64,000 nucleotides of DNA, from NCBI GenBank assembly GCA_963848495.1, contig CAWKDV010000004.1, forward strand, positions 930,001-994,000, given 5' to 3'. Source of the DNA: JAICJR01 sp963848495. GTDB lineage: Bacteria; Actinomycetota; Thermoleophilia; Solirubrobacterales; Thermoleophilaceae. Position 1 is the stretch's first letter; every line of letters starts with the position of its first letter. The position numbers were made by a program, and so were the translations under genes. The notes under the pieces were generated by a model. That model saw only the letters and a list, made by a program, of their open reading frames with translations. It ran no database searches and was not told where the DNA came from. Shown here piece after piece: positions 16,319-26,515 of the stretch.

Positions 16319-16932
16319 GGGTGGACGGCGCGGTAGCCCCTGGTGGAGCGCGGGCCGCCCCAGCGCGGGCCGCTGCCCGGAGCTGCGCCGGTGGCCTTCG
16401 TGACGCGGTCGCGGAAGCCGGTGTCGAACCTCAGCCCGGCGATCATCACGAACGCGTGACCCGAGTTGGCGTAGACCGTGATCCACTTGCCGCGACCGTG
16501 TGCGCCCCAGTGCATGAAGTCGGTGGAGTCGAGCGGGGAGCTGAGCAGGCCGCCGCCGTGGAGCGCGTACGAGACGGCGCCCGAGCAGTCGTAGGCCGAC
16601 GAGCGGAACGAGGCATGGCCGCCGCCGAAGCGGTAGGGCTTGCGCGAGATGTGGTTGGCCGCGGCGATGGCGCCCACGATCTCGGGCGGCGCGCCGATCG
16701 GCGGGATCGCGATCCCGTTGACGATCTTGGCCTTGGGAGCAGGCTGGAACTGCGGATCGCTGGGCGAGACGCCGCCGGTGTTGCCCGTCGGCCCCGTTGC
16801 GCCCGTGGTGCCGCTCGCGGGCGTGGACGAGCCGCCACCGGTGGTGCCGGCGATCGCGGCGGCGGGTGCCAGAGCCGCCCCCACGAGCAGCATGGCGACG
16901 ACAGGCAGCGGGTTGTTAGCGCGCTTGAGCAA
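16306..16932 (-). CDS. secreted NlpC/P60 (C40)-like cell-wall peptidase
   Basis: 208 residues. An N-terminal hydrophobic signal (LPVVAMLLVGAALAPAAAIA) is followed by a Gly/Thr/Ser-rich linker. The C-terminal C40 domain has the catalytic Cys in 'SAYDCSGAVSYALHGGG' and the His in 'ANSGHAFVMIAGLRFDTG'. It should cut peptidoglycan peptides outside the cell. The first codon is uncertain: a TTG at 16932 keeps the positively charged signal-peptide start (LKRANN), but the purine-rich stretch before it sits very close. A c-di-AMP riboswitch lies directly upstream, a recurrent pairing for cell-wall hydrolases of actinobacteria. Confidence 0.75.
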   Translation of the reverse strand: MLKRANNPLPVVAMLLVGAALAPAAAIAGTTGGGSSTPASGTTGATGPTGNTGGVSPSDPQFQPAPKAKIVNGIAIPPIGAPPEIVGAIAAANHISRKPYRFGGGHASFRSSAYDCSGAVSYALHGGGLLSSPLDSTDFMHWGAHGRGKWITVYANSGHAFVMIAGLRFDTGFRDRVTKATGAAPGSGPRWGGPRSTRGYRAVHPLGF

Positions 16933-16941
16933 ACCTCTTTC

Positions 16942-17070
16942 GTACGCCTGCCGAGTTAGCTGACGGGCTCGCGCTGAAAGAGCTCGCGCGCTCCTCTCTC
17001 AGACAAGAGGAGATTCGCCCCGAAAAAACGGTTCCCCGGCTCCGCAAGCGCGGATTCGGCGTGGGCGGCA
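16942..17070 (-). promoter_or_regulatory. ydaO/yuaA (cyclic-di-AMP) riboswitch
   Basis: Read on the minus strand the leader shows the conserved blocks of the c-di-AMP riboswitch in order: GCCGAAUCCGC, GGAGCCGGGGAACC, a U-run then UUCGGGGCGAAUC, a variable hairpin (CUCCUCUU...GAGAGGAG), and the hallmark GAGCCCGUCAGCUAAC followed by GGCAGGCGU. It ends about 10 bases before the peptidase start. The known family is an OFF switch controlling cell-wall hydrolases and osmolyte or potassium transport. Both ends are approximate. Confidence 0.88.
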
Positions 17071-17140
17071 CTCTACACGATCGGTCTTACGGAAGCGTTC
17101 GCCTCTCGCCGCCGTGTTCCTCCCCATACGATCCCGGGCC

Positions 17141-18556
17141 GTGAACTTCGCCCTGGACGTGGTGGAGGCGGCGCCGGAGGACCGCCCCGCCCTGATCGCG
17201 CTCGGTCGCGACGGCTCCCGCCGCGAAATCGGCTTCGGGGAGGTGGCGGACCGCTCCGCACGGCTCGGCGGCACGCTCGCCTCGAGGGGCGTCGGCAGGG
17301 GCGACGTGGTGATGACCGTCGTGGGGAACCGGCCCGAGTGGGTCTACGCGCTTGTGGCCTGCTTCCGGATCGGCGCGATCGCCCTTCCCTGCACCGAGCA
17401 GCTGCGCGCCAAGGACCTCCGGGCGCGCATGGACAGGGTCGAGCCGAAGGCCGTGCTGGCCGACGAGCGGGACCTCGCAACCGTGGAGGAGACCGGCTTC
17501 GGCGGCCCGATCCTGGTCGCGCCCGACGAGCGCCTCTACGAGAGCGCGCCGGCGCCGGCCACCGCGCTCGAGCCCACCGACCCCGCCCTGATCACCTTCA
17601 CCAGCGGAACGAGCGGCGAGCCCAAGCCGATCCGGCACGGCCAGCGCTACCTCCCCGGGCAGCATGTGCAGGCCGAGCACTGGTTCGGCGCGCGCGAGGG
17701 CGACCTCTGCTGGTGCACGGCCGCGAGCGGCTGGTCGAAGTCGGCGCGCAACGTCTTCATCGCGCCCTGGGTGCGCGGCGCGACCGCCCTGCTCCACGAC
17801 GCGCGCTTCGATCCCGCCGAGCGCCTCGACGTCGCCGAGCGCGAGGGCGTGAACGTGCTCTGCATGGCGCCCACCGAGTACCGCACGATCGCCAAGCGCA
17901 CCGAGCTTCGGCACCTGCCGGCGCTGCGCCACGCGGTGGCGGCGGGCGAGCCGCTCAACCCCGAGATCGTGCGCCTCTGGGCCGAGGAGACCGGCACCTG
18001 GATCCACGACGGCTACGGCCAGACCGAGACCGGCGCGCTCACCGGCATGCCCATCGGCCCGCCGGTCCGGCCCGGCTCGATGGGCAAGCCGCTGCCCGGC
18101 CTCAGGCTCTGGATCGAGGACGGCGAGCTGTGCGCCGACCCGAGCACGATCCCCACCTTCTTCATCGACGGGCCGGACGACGTCTGGCGCACCGGCGACC
18201 GCGTGCGCGAGGACGATGACGGCTACCTCTGGTTCGAGGGCCGCGCGGACGACGTGATCATCTCGGCGGGCTACCGGATCGGGCCGTTCGAGGTGGAGTC
18301 GGCGCTGATCTCCCACCCGGCGGTGGCGGAGGCGGCCGCGGTGGCCGCCCCCGACGAGGAGCGCGGCGCCGTGGTGCGCGCGGTGGTGGTGCTGCGCGAC
18401 GGCCACGAGCCGAGCGACGCCCTTGTGCGCGAGCTCCAGGACCACGTGAAGAACGAGACGGCGCCCTACAAGTACCCGCGCATCGTCCAGTTCGTGGACA
18501 GCCTGCCGAAGACGGCCAGCGGCAAGATCAAGCGTGCCGAGATAAGGGCCGGGTAG
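17141..18556 (+). CDS. AMP-dependent acyl-CoA synthetase (medium-chain/ACSM-like)
   Basis: 471 residues from the GTG at 17141. ANL superfamily motifs: 'ITFTSGTSGEPKPI' (P-loop), 'CTAASGWSKSARNVFIAPW' (acyl pocket, ACSM-like), 'HDGYGQTETGALTG', 'WRTGDRVREDDDGYLWFEGRADDVIISAGYRIGPFEVE' region hinge, and C-terminal Lys in 'KTASGKIKRAE'. It activates a carboxylic acid to acyl-AMP and then acyl-CoA, feeding the neighbouring acyl-CoA enzymes. An upstream GTG at 17114 is an alternative. Substrate chain not predictable. It is followed after 11 bp by the thioredoxin-domain gene. Confidence 0.9.
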   Translation: MNFALDVVEAAPEDRPALIALGRDGSRREIGFGEVADRSARLGGTLASRGVGRGDVVMTVVGNRPEWVYALVACFRIGAIALPCTEQLRAKDLRARMDRVEPKAVLADERDLATVEETGFGGPILVAPDERLYESAPAPATALEPTDPALITFTSGTSGEPKPIRHGQRYLPGQHVQAEHWFGAREGDLCWCTAASGWSKSARNVFIAPWVRGATALLHDARFDPAERLDVAEREGVNVLCMAPTEYRTIAKRTELRHLPALRHAVAAGEPLNPEIVRLWAEETGTWIHDGYGQTETGALTGMPIGPPVRPGSMGKPLPGLRLWIEDGELCADPSTIPTFFIDGPDDVWRTGDRVREDDDGYLWFEGRADDVIISAGYRIGPFEVESALISHPAVAEAAAVAAPDEERGAVVRAVVVLRDGHEPSDALVRELQDHVKNETAPYKYPRIVQFVDSLPKTASGKIKRAEIRAG

Positions 18557-18567
18557 CCTCAGGGGCG

Positions 18568-20511
<1,944 letters not shown>

Positions 20512-20561
20512 CGTGGCGCGCCGGCATTGCTGTTCCCGCGCCCGCGGTCGATTTACGGGGC

Positions 20562-22233
20562 GTGAGCAAGCGACTCAAGGGTCGAGTAGTTCCCCCCACA
20601 CGGCGCGGGGCCGAGGCGAAGGCCCTGCTGTCTCACCGCCAGGGCGCCTGGGACCTCACCGCCGATCCGAACTGCCACGGCAGCAGCGCTCAGCGCAGCG
20701 AGCTGACCGGCTTCCTCGCCGACGCGAGGGCCACGCTCGGCGGAATCGCCGAGGTCGCCGGTGTGACCGGCGTCGGGGCCGCCCGCAACGCGATCTCCGT
20801 TGCCGGCATCGGCGCCCAGGTGAAGCAGCTCCATTCCGAGATCGAGACGATCGCCCAGGCGCTGGTCGAGATGCGCAGCGGCGCGGACGAGTCCGCGCGA
20901 GCCGCCGGCACCTCCTCCGAGCTGGCCGAGCACCTCTCCCGCCAGAGCGAGGAGGGCCTGGCCATCGTCCGTGAGGCGATCGAGTCGATCCACCGCATGG
21001 AGCAGGAGATCGCCGCGACGAGCGAGCGCGTGCAGCACCTCTCTGACCGGGTCCAGAAGATCGGGACCGTCTCGCAGATGATCGAGGACGTGGCCGAGCG
21101 CACAAATCTGCTGGCGCTGAACGCGGCGATCGAGGCCGCCCGCGCCGGCAAGCGCGGCCGCACGTTCGCGGTCGTGGCCGAGGAGGTCCGCAAGCTCGCG
21201 GAGAGCACCGCCGGCCAGACCCAGCGCATCACGGAGCTGATCAGTGAGACGGTCGCCGACCTCGGCTCGGTTCAGCGGGCCACCGGCTGACGCCCAGGAC
21301 AGCGCCGCCCACGGCGTGCAGAGCGCAGCCGCCGCGAACGAGTCGCTCGAGCGCATCCACAGCGTCGTGCTGGCCTCCACCGAGCCGGCCGCGCGCGTGG
21401 CCTCCGCCGCCGAGGAGCAACGAGCCTCGGTGGAGCGCGTGACCCAGAACGTGGACCGCACCAGCTCGAGTGCCGCGATCGTCGAGTCGCACACGAGCCA
21501 CGTGGCAGACGAGAGCTTCGCCATCTCCGCCAGGTCCGAGGCGACCTACACGGAGCTGTCGCGCTTCCACCTCGGCGGCTTCGTGGATCAGGCCGCCGAC
21601 AGCGCATTCGAGGTGGCCGAGCGCGCCACGGCCGCCTTCGAGGCCGCCATCGACGCCGGACGCACCACGCTCGATCGCGTGCTCGAGCCCCGCTACGAGG
21701 AGATCCGCGGGGCCACGATCGCCAGGCTCGGCTACCTCTTCAACACCGCGCGGGTGCCCGAGGAGGGCTTCGACCCGCCGAAGTACTTCAGCGGCTACGA
21801 CGAGGCCGTCGACCGCGACCTCGTGAAGGCGATCGACGAGGTCTCGGCCTCCGACGAGCGCTACGTGTTCGCCATCCTCGTGGACCTCAACTCGCTCCTC
21901 GTCATGCACAGCCCGGCCTTCAGGAAGGACTGGTCGGGCGACCCGGGGGTCGATCAGGCGAGCAACCGGGTCAAGCGCTTCTTCCTGGAGAACAAGGTGC
22001 TGCTGGCGGGCGCACGCCACGGCCTCGGGCGCGATCTGCCCGCCGAGCCCCTCAGCCGGGCGCAGCTCAGCGCCGCCGGCTGCAACCTGAGCGCTCCGGA
22101 CTCCACGACCCGCGAGTACCTGCTGCAGACCTACGCACGCGACGACGGCGAGGTCTTCTCGATGCTGGCCGTACCCGTCCACGTCAAGGGCGAGCGCTGG
22201 GGAGCCGCACTCGTGGCCTGGAAGGCGGACTGA
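20562..22233 (+). CDS. soluble methyl-accepting chemotaxis-type receptor 1, one frameshift
   Basis: Starts at the GTG at 20562 and, with one frame change near 21287 (one extra base; stop in the first frame at 21288-21290), gives ~556 residues colinear with its tandem paralogue downstream. No transmembrane segment. The methyl-accepting signalling hairpin is at about residues 150-245, with the tip 'IEDVAERTNLLALNAAIEAARAG' and 'AVVAEEVRKLAESTAGQT'. The C-terminus is a helical then Cache/PAS-like sensor part ending in 'REYLLQTYARDDGEVFSMLAVPVHVKGERWGAALVAW', like sensor modules of alpha-proteobacterial receptors. No che genes are in the window. Confidence 0.75.
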
Positions 22234-22234
22234 C

Positions 22235-23788
22235 GTGGCCCTGCGCAAGCGCCGCAACCTGCTGACACGTCACGGCGAGGGCTGGGACCTGAGCCCCGAG
22301 GCGCAGGGCGACGCCCACCACCCCGAGCTGGCGGAGCTGAAGTCCGACCTCGGCGCTGCGCTCGCCTCCCTCGGCGAGATGACCGCGGAGTCCGGAACCG
22401 CTGCCGCGCGCAATTCGGTGGCTGTGACGTCGATCGCCACCGAGGTGAAGTCGGTGGGCGCCGAGATCGAGTCGGCCGCGCACGCGCTCCAGGAGATGCG
22501 CGCCGGCGCCGACGAGGCCGCCTCGGCCGCGCGGGAGTCGGCGAAGCTCACCGAAGAGGTCGCCGAGGCCACGGAGGCGGGCCTCACCGTGGTGAACGAG
22601 GCGCTCCAGTGGATCCACACGATGGAGGCCCAGGTCGCCGAGACGAGCGAGAAGGTCCAGCTCCTGGCGGACCGGCTCGAGCAGATCGGCGCCGTCTCCT
22701 CCCTGATCGAGGACGTGGCCGCGCGCACCAACATGCTGTCGCTGAACGCGGCCGTCGAAGCCGCCCGCGCCGGACAGGAGGGCGCGACCTTCGCCCACGT
22801 GGCCAACGAGGTGCGCGAGCTCGCCCAGAGCACCGCGGGCCAGACGCACCAGATCGCGAAGCTGATCGCGAGCACGACCGCCGACCTGCATGGCGTGGAG
22901 AAGGCGGTGTCGGTGGCCGCCGAGGAGGCCGCTCGCGGCGTGAGCAGCGCCCAGCGCGCCGGCGAGTCGCTCGAGAGCATGCGCGACCTGGCTGAGCGCC
23001 TGGCCGAGCCGACGGCCCAGGTGGCCACCGCTGCCGACCAGCAGCTCGCCACGGTCGACCGGGTCCGCGAGAACGTGCAGCGCACCGCCGAGGTCGCCGC
23101 CGCTGTGGAGCAGCACGCCGAGAGCGTCGCCCAGCACACCCAGGGCCTGGCGGCGCGCACCGAGAGCGCCTACGGCGAGCTCAGCCGCTTCTACACGGGC
23201 GGGACGGTGGACCGCGCAGCCGAGGACGCCTTCGAGATGGCGGAGCGCGTCGGCGCGATCTTCGAGGGCGCGATCGACGCCCGCAAGATCACGCTCGAGC
23301 AGGTGGTCAACCCGACCTACGAGGAGGTCAAGGGGTCGCTGATCGCGCGCTTCAAGCACCTCTTCGACGTCTCGCAGGTGCCGCCGCACGGCTTCGACCC
23401 ACCCAAGTACACGACCGGCTGGGACACCGTGGTCGACGTCGACCTGATGCACCTCGGCGACGAGATCGTGGCGCGCAACACGCGCTACGTCTTCGCCCTG
23501 ATCTTCGACCTGAACGGCTACGCGCCGAGCCACAACTCGGTCTACTCCAAGGCCTGGACCGGCGACCCGAAGCGCGACCTGGCGGGCAGCCGAACCAAGC
23601 GCTCCTTCCTCGACAACCCCGTGCTCGCGCGCGCCTCGCGCATGACGCCGAACGCGCAGGAGGGCTCGCGCGAGTTCCTCGTGCAGACCTACTCGCGCGA
23701 CATGGGCACGGTGAACACCGTGATCAGCGTGCCGATCTTCGCCAAGGGCCGCCGCGTGGCCGCGGCCTGCATCGCCTGGGAGAGCTAG
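22235..23788 (+). CDS. soluble methyl-accepting chemotaxis-type receptor 2
   Basis: 517 residues from the GTG at 22235, one base after the stop of its paralogue, so the pair is cotranscribed. Intact MCP signalling tip 'IEDVAARTNMLSLNAAVEAARAG' and 'ANEVRELAQSTAGQTHQIAKL' at about residues 160-215, coiled coils on both sides, and a C-terminal sensor with 'YVFALIFDLNGYAPSHNSVYSKAW', 'RTKRSFLDNPVLARAS', 'REFLVQTYSRDMGTVNTVISVPIF'. Cytoplasmic, without signal or membrane helices, so it should sense an internal ligand or work in a non-flagellar pathway. Sequence similarity to receptor 1 over the full length marks a tandem duplication. Confidence 0.82.
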   Translation: MALRKRRNLLTRHGEGWDLSPEAQGDAHHPELAELKSDLGAALASLGEMTAESGTAAARNSVAVTSIATEVKSVGAEIESAAHALQEMRAGADEAASAARESAKLTEEVAEATEAGLTVVNEALQWIHTMEAQVAETSEKVQLLADRLEQIGAVSSLIEDVAARTNMLSLNAAVEAARAGQEGATFAHVANEVRELAQSTAGQTHQIAKLIASTTADLHGVEKAVSVAAEEAARGVSSAQRAGESLESMRDLAERLAEPTAQVATAADQQLATVDRVRENVQRTAEVAAAVEQHAESVAQHTQGLAARTESAYGELSRFYTGGTVDRAAEDAFEMAERVGAIFEGAIDARKITLEQVVNPTYEEVKGSLIARFKHLFDVSQVPPHGFDPPKYTTGWDTVVDVDLMHLGDEIVARNTRYVFALIFDLNGYAPSHNSVYSKAWTGDPKRDLAGSRTKRSFLDNPVLARASRMTPNAQEGSREFLVQTYSRDMGTVNTVISVPIFAKGRRVAAACIAWES

Positions 23789-23945
23789 TGTCCTGAGTCG
23801 GTAATTCGGCTTCAGCTTCCGGAGTGACTGGGCGCGGCTGACGGGTGACGCGACCGGAGCCGGACGTGTTGTCCGGCGAGGGAGCGGCGACCGTCAGATG
23901 TGTCCAGGCGCCGGGAAGCTGCGCACGAATTTGCGACTCAGGACA
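23789..23945. repeat. MITE-like element with terminal inverted repeats (157 bp)
   Basis: Ends TGTCCTGAGTCG (23789-23800) and CGACTCAGGACA (23934-23945) are perfect 12-bp inverted repeats; similarity continues inward after two mismatches (AATTCG on both sides). The element exactly fills the space between the stop codons of the converging receptor 2 and glnA genes. No coding capacity. It may be a non-autonomous transposon remnant; alternatively the ends act as a bidirectional transcription stop. Confidence 0.55.
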
Positions 23946-23949
23946 CGAG

Positions 23950-25299
23950 CTACAGGATCGCCAGGTAGCGGTTGAGCTCCCACTGGCTGACCTGCACCCG
24001 GTAGTCCTCCCACTCCTGCCGCTTGATCTCGACGTAGCGGTTGAACATGTGCTCGCCGAGCGTCCGCAGAACCAGCTCTGACTCCGCGGTGAGCTCGATC
24101 GCCTCGCCGAGCGTCTCCGGCAGCTGCTCGATGCCGAGCCGCTTCCGCTCGTCGGGCGACAGGTGGTAGAGGTTCTTCTCCATCGGCTCGGGCAGCTCAT
24201 AGCCCTTCTCGATTCCCTCGAGCCCCGCCATCAGCAGCACCGCGAAGGTGAGGTACGGGTTGCAGGCGGGATCGGGACAGCGCAGCTCCATGCGGGTGGC
24301 CTGCTCCTTGCCGGGGTGGTAGAGCGGCACGCGCACGAGCGCCGAGCGGTTGCGGCGGGACCAGGCGCAGTAGACCGGCGCCTCGTAGCCGGGCACCAGC
24401 CGCTTGTACGAGTTGACCCACTGGGCGAAGATCGACGAGATCTCGCGCGCGTGCTTGAGCTGGCCGGCGATGAACGCCTTGCCGACCGGCGACAGGAAGT
24501 ACTGGTCGTCCGAGTCGTAGAAGGCGTTGCGGCCGTCCTTGAAGAGGGACTGGTGCGTATGCATGCCGGACCCGTTCTCGCCGAACAGGGGCTTGGGCAT
24601 GAAGGTCGCGTGCCAGCCGTACTTCATGGCGTATTCCTTGACCGTGATGCGGTAGGTCATGCAGTCGTCCGCCATCTTCAGCGCCGGCGCGTAGCGCATG
24701 TCGATCTCGTGCTGGGACGGGCCCACCTCGTGGTGCGTGTACTCCACGTGGATGCCGAGCTGCTCGAGCGCCAGCACGGTCTCGCGGCGCACGTCGGAGC
24801 CCGCGTCGAGAGTGGTGAGGTCGAAGTAGCCGCCCTCGTCGAGGATCTCCGGCTGCCCGTCGGGCGGGTGAGCGCCGCGGAAGTAGAAGTACTCGAGCTC
24901 GGGGCCGACGTTGAAGGTGTCGAAGCCCATCGACGCGGCGCGCTCGAGCGCGCGGCGGAGCACGTAGCGCGGGTCGCCCTCGTAGGGCTCGCGGCTCGGC
25001 GTGACGATGTCCGCGAACATTCGCGCCACGCCCTTGTCCCCCGGGCGCCACGGCAGCGGCGCGAACGTGGACGCGTCCGGCATGGCGATCATGTCGGACT
25101 CCTCGATCGCGTTGAAGCCGGTGATCGAGGAGCCGTCGAAGCCCATCCCGCCCTCGAACGCGTCGTCGAGCTCCGCCACGTTGATCGAGAAGCTCTTGAG
25201 CTGCCCAAGGATGTCGGTGAACCAGAAGCGGATGAAGCGAATCTGCTGCTCTTCGACGATCGCCTTGACGTCATCGGCAGTCTTGGGCTGGTCGGCCAT
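23950..25299 (-). CDS. glnA: glutamine synthetase, type I (alpha-like)
   Basis: 449 residues. Forms glutamine from glutamate, ammonia and ATP. Motifs: 'FDGSSITGFNAIEESDM' latch, 'VGPELEYFYF', 'HHEVGPSQHEIDMRY', 'KPLFGENGSGMHTHQSLF' (ATP site), 'NSYKRLVPGYEAP' with 'SRRNRSALVRVP', and 'RMELRCPDPACNPYLTFAVLLMAGLEGI'. Near the C-terminus 'KNLYHLSPDERKR' resembles the short GSI-alpha form (no adenylylation-loop sequence of GSI-beta), so feedback/GlnR-type control is more likely than adenylylation. ATG at 25299 with AAGGAG upstream. gltBD is elsewhere in the window, so both halves of the GS-GOGAT cycle are present. Confidence 0.95.
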   Translation of the reverse strand: MADQPKTADDVKAIVEEQQIRFIRFWFTDILGQLKSFSINVAELDDAFEGGMGFDGSSITGFNAIEESDMIAMPDASTFAPLPWRPGDKGVARMFADIVTPSREPYEGDPRYVLRRALERAASMGFDTFNVGPELEYFYFRGAHPPDGQPEILDEGGYFDLTTLDAGSDVRRETVLALEQLGIHVEYTHHEVGPSQHEIDMRYAPALKMADDCMTYRITVKEYAMKYGWHATFMPKPLFGENGSGMHTHQSLFKDGRNAFYDSDDQYFLSPVGKAFIAGQLKHAREISSIFAQWVNSYKRLVPGYEAPVYCAWSRRNRSALVRVPLYHPGKEQATRMELRCPDPACNPYLTFAVLLMAGLEGIEKGYELPEPMEKNLYHLSPDERKRLGIEQLPETLGEAIELTAESELVLRTLGEHMFNRYVEIKRQEWEDYRVQVSQWELNRYLAIL

Positions 25300-25364
25300 C
25301 TGGCTCCTTCAGTCGCAGGAGTGGAGAGTCAGCCCCGTAGGCTAACCAGCGCCGCTCGCGTACG

Positions 25365-25736
25365 TCAGTGAAGCCAGCGGTTGGCCCACGCCTTGAGCGC
25401 CCTCACCGCGGGCTCGAGCTGCTCGCCCATGCTGGTGAGGCCGTACTCGACCCGGACCGGCGAGCCGCCGAGCACGCGCCGCTCGACGATGCCCTCGGCC
25501 TCGAGCTCCTTCAGACGTTCGGACAGCAGGCGGTCGGAGAGGTCCGGGACCAGGTGCCGGATCTCGGAGAAGCGCAGTGGCCCGTCGAGCAGCACGAGCA
25601 CGATCGCGCCCGTCCAGCGCTTGCCGATCAGCTCCACAGCGCGGTGGTAGAGCTGGCAGCACTCGCTGCGCCCCGCTACTCCCTCTTCCGTGGCGTGGCC
25701 GTCGCTCCTGACGACCGCCGCCCCGCTCGCGGCCAT
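25365..25736 (-). CDS. HxlR-family winged-helix transcriptional regulator
   Basis: 123 residues. The core 'CCQLYHRAVELIGKRWTGAIVLVLLDGPLRFSEIRHLVPDLSDRLLSERLKELEAEGIVER' is the diagnostic HxlR winged helix, with conserved 'GKRW' and adjacent cysteines (CC) near the helix 1 start, the position that senses thiol-reactive signals in several members. It lies 17 bp downstream of the AhpD-like gene on the same strand. It probably regulates that gene and itself. Confidence 0.88.
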   Translation of the reverse strand: MAASGAAVVRSDGHATEEGVAGRSECCQLYHRAVELIGKRWTGAIVLVLLDGPLRFSEIRHLVPDLSDRLLSERLKELEAEGIVERRVLGGSPVRVEYGLTSMGEQLEPAVRALKAWANRWLH

Positions 25737-25753
25737 GCCGGAATGTTAATCAG

Positions 25754-26317
25754 TCAGGCGGCCTGCGCCACGCGCGCGCGCTCGTGCGAGCCATCCCGCG
25801 GCAGGTCCCCCGCGCGGGTGACCAGGTTGGTGAACGAAGCCAGCGCGACATGCGCCACGGCCTCGAGCACCTCCTCGTCGGACCAGTCGTGCTCGCGCGC
25901 CTCCTCGAGCTGGTACTGCGGCGGCGCGCCGCTCGTGCAGACGAGCGCCTTGAGGAAGCGCAGCAGCGCCGCCTCACGCTCGTCGCGCGAGTCGAACTCG
26001 CCCGCGAGCGCTATCTCGTCAAGGCCCAGGCCCGCGTCGCGCGCCGTGCGGTGAAGCGCCGGCAGGCAGTACTCGCCGCCCTGCGAGGCGGCCACGGCGA
26101 GCGCGATGCGCTGCTGCGTGGCCCAAGGCAGGGCGCCGTGGCGCAGCTCCGACCGAAGCCGGGCGTAGGCGCGGAGTGCCGCGGGCGATCCCGCCAGCAC
26201 GCCGAGGAAATTGGAGAGCTGCCCGCCGCCGGCGAGCGCGCCCTTCAGCACCGGGAGGCTCGCCTCCGGCGCCGTCAACTCATCGTGGACCTGGAACCGA
26301 CTTTCCTTGGTCTTCAT
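25754..26317 (-). CDS. carboxymuconolactone decarboxylase/AhpD-like protein
   Basis: 187 residues from the ATG at 26317 (MKTKESRFQVHD) behind a G-rich Shine-Dalgarno. All-helical AhpD fold with 'LPWATQQRIALAVAASQGGEYCLPALHRTARDAGL', where an EYC...H pattern replaces the CxxC of true AhpD; single-Cys variants of this kind are common peroxidase/decarboxylase-like proteins. A second similar half ('SDEEVLEAVAHVALASFTNLVTRAGD') completes the fold. Upstream, a 200-bp AT-richer region carries two palindromes, possible sites for the HxlR regulator encoded next. Confidence 0.78.
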   Translation of the reverse strand: MKTKESRFQVHDELTAPEASLPVLKGALAGGGQLSNFLGVLAGSPAALRAYARLRSELRHGALPWATQQRIALAVAASQGGEYCLPALHRTARDAGLGLDEIALAGEFDSRDEREAALLRFLKALVCTSGAPPQYQLEEAREHDWSDEEVLEAVAHVALASFTNLVTRAGDLPRDGSHERARVAQAA

Positions 26318-26423
26318 GCCCCCGCTCGTCTTTCTGCACTTGTCCGTGCGTTCAGTGACTGCCCGTACGTGACCTTTGCCCCCGGCCTTACCGTGGCCAA
26401 TACCAGCCCAAGTGCGCAGCAAA

Positions 26424-26492
26424 CACAAAGTGCCGACTTTGTGCTGGTTTTTCCGGCGTTTTCTGAGGGTTTCCGCGCCAATTTGGCCGGAA
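26424..26492. promoter_or_regulatory. two palindromes in an AT-rich intergenic region
   Basis: CACAAAGT-GCCG-ACTTTGTG (26424-26443) is a perfect 8-bp inverted repeat, followed on the plus strand by a T-run (GGTTTTT). TTCCGC-GCCAA-T-TTGGC-CGGAA (26471-26492) is a second, nearly perfect palindrome. Both lie upstream of the AhpD-like gene and downstream of the secreted-protein gene. They could be operators for the HxlR regulator; the first could also terminate transcription on the plus strand. Confidence 0.45.
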
Positions 26493-26515
26493 TTACCACA
26501 GCGTTGGTAAGTGTT

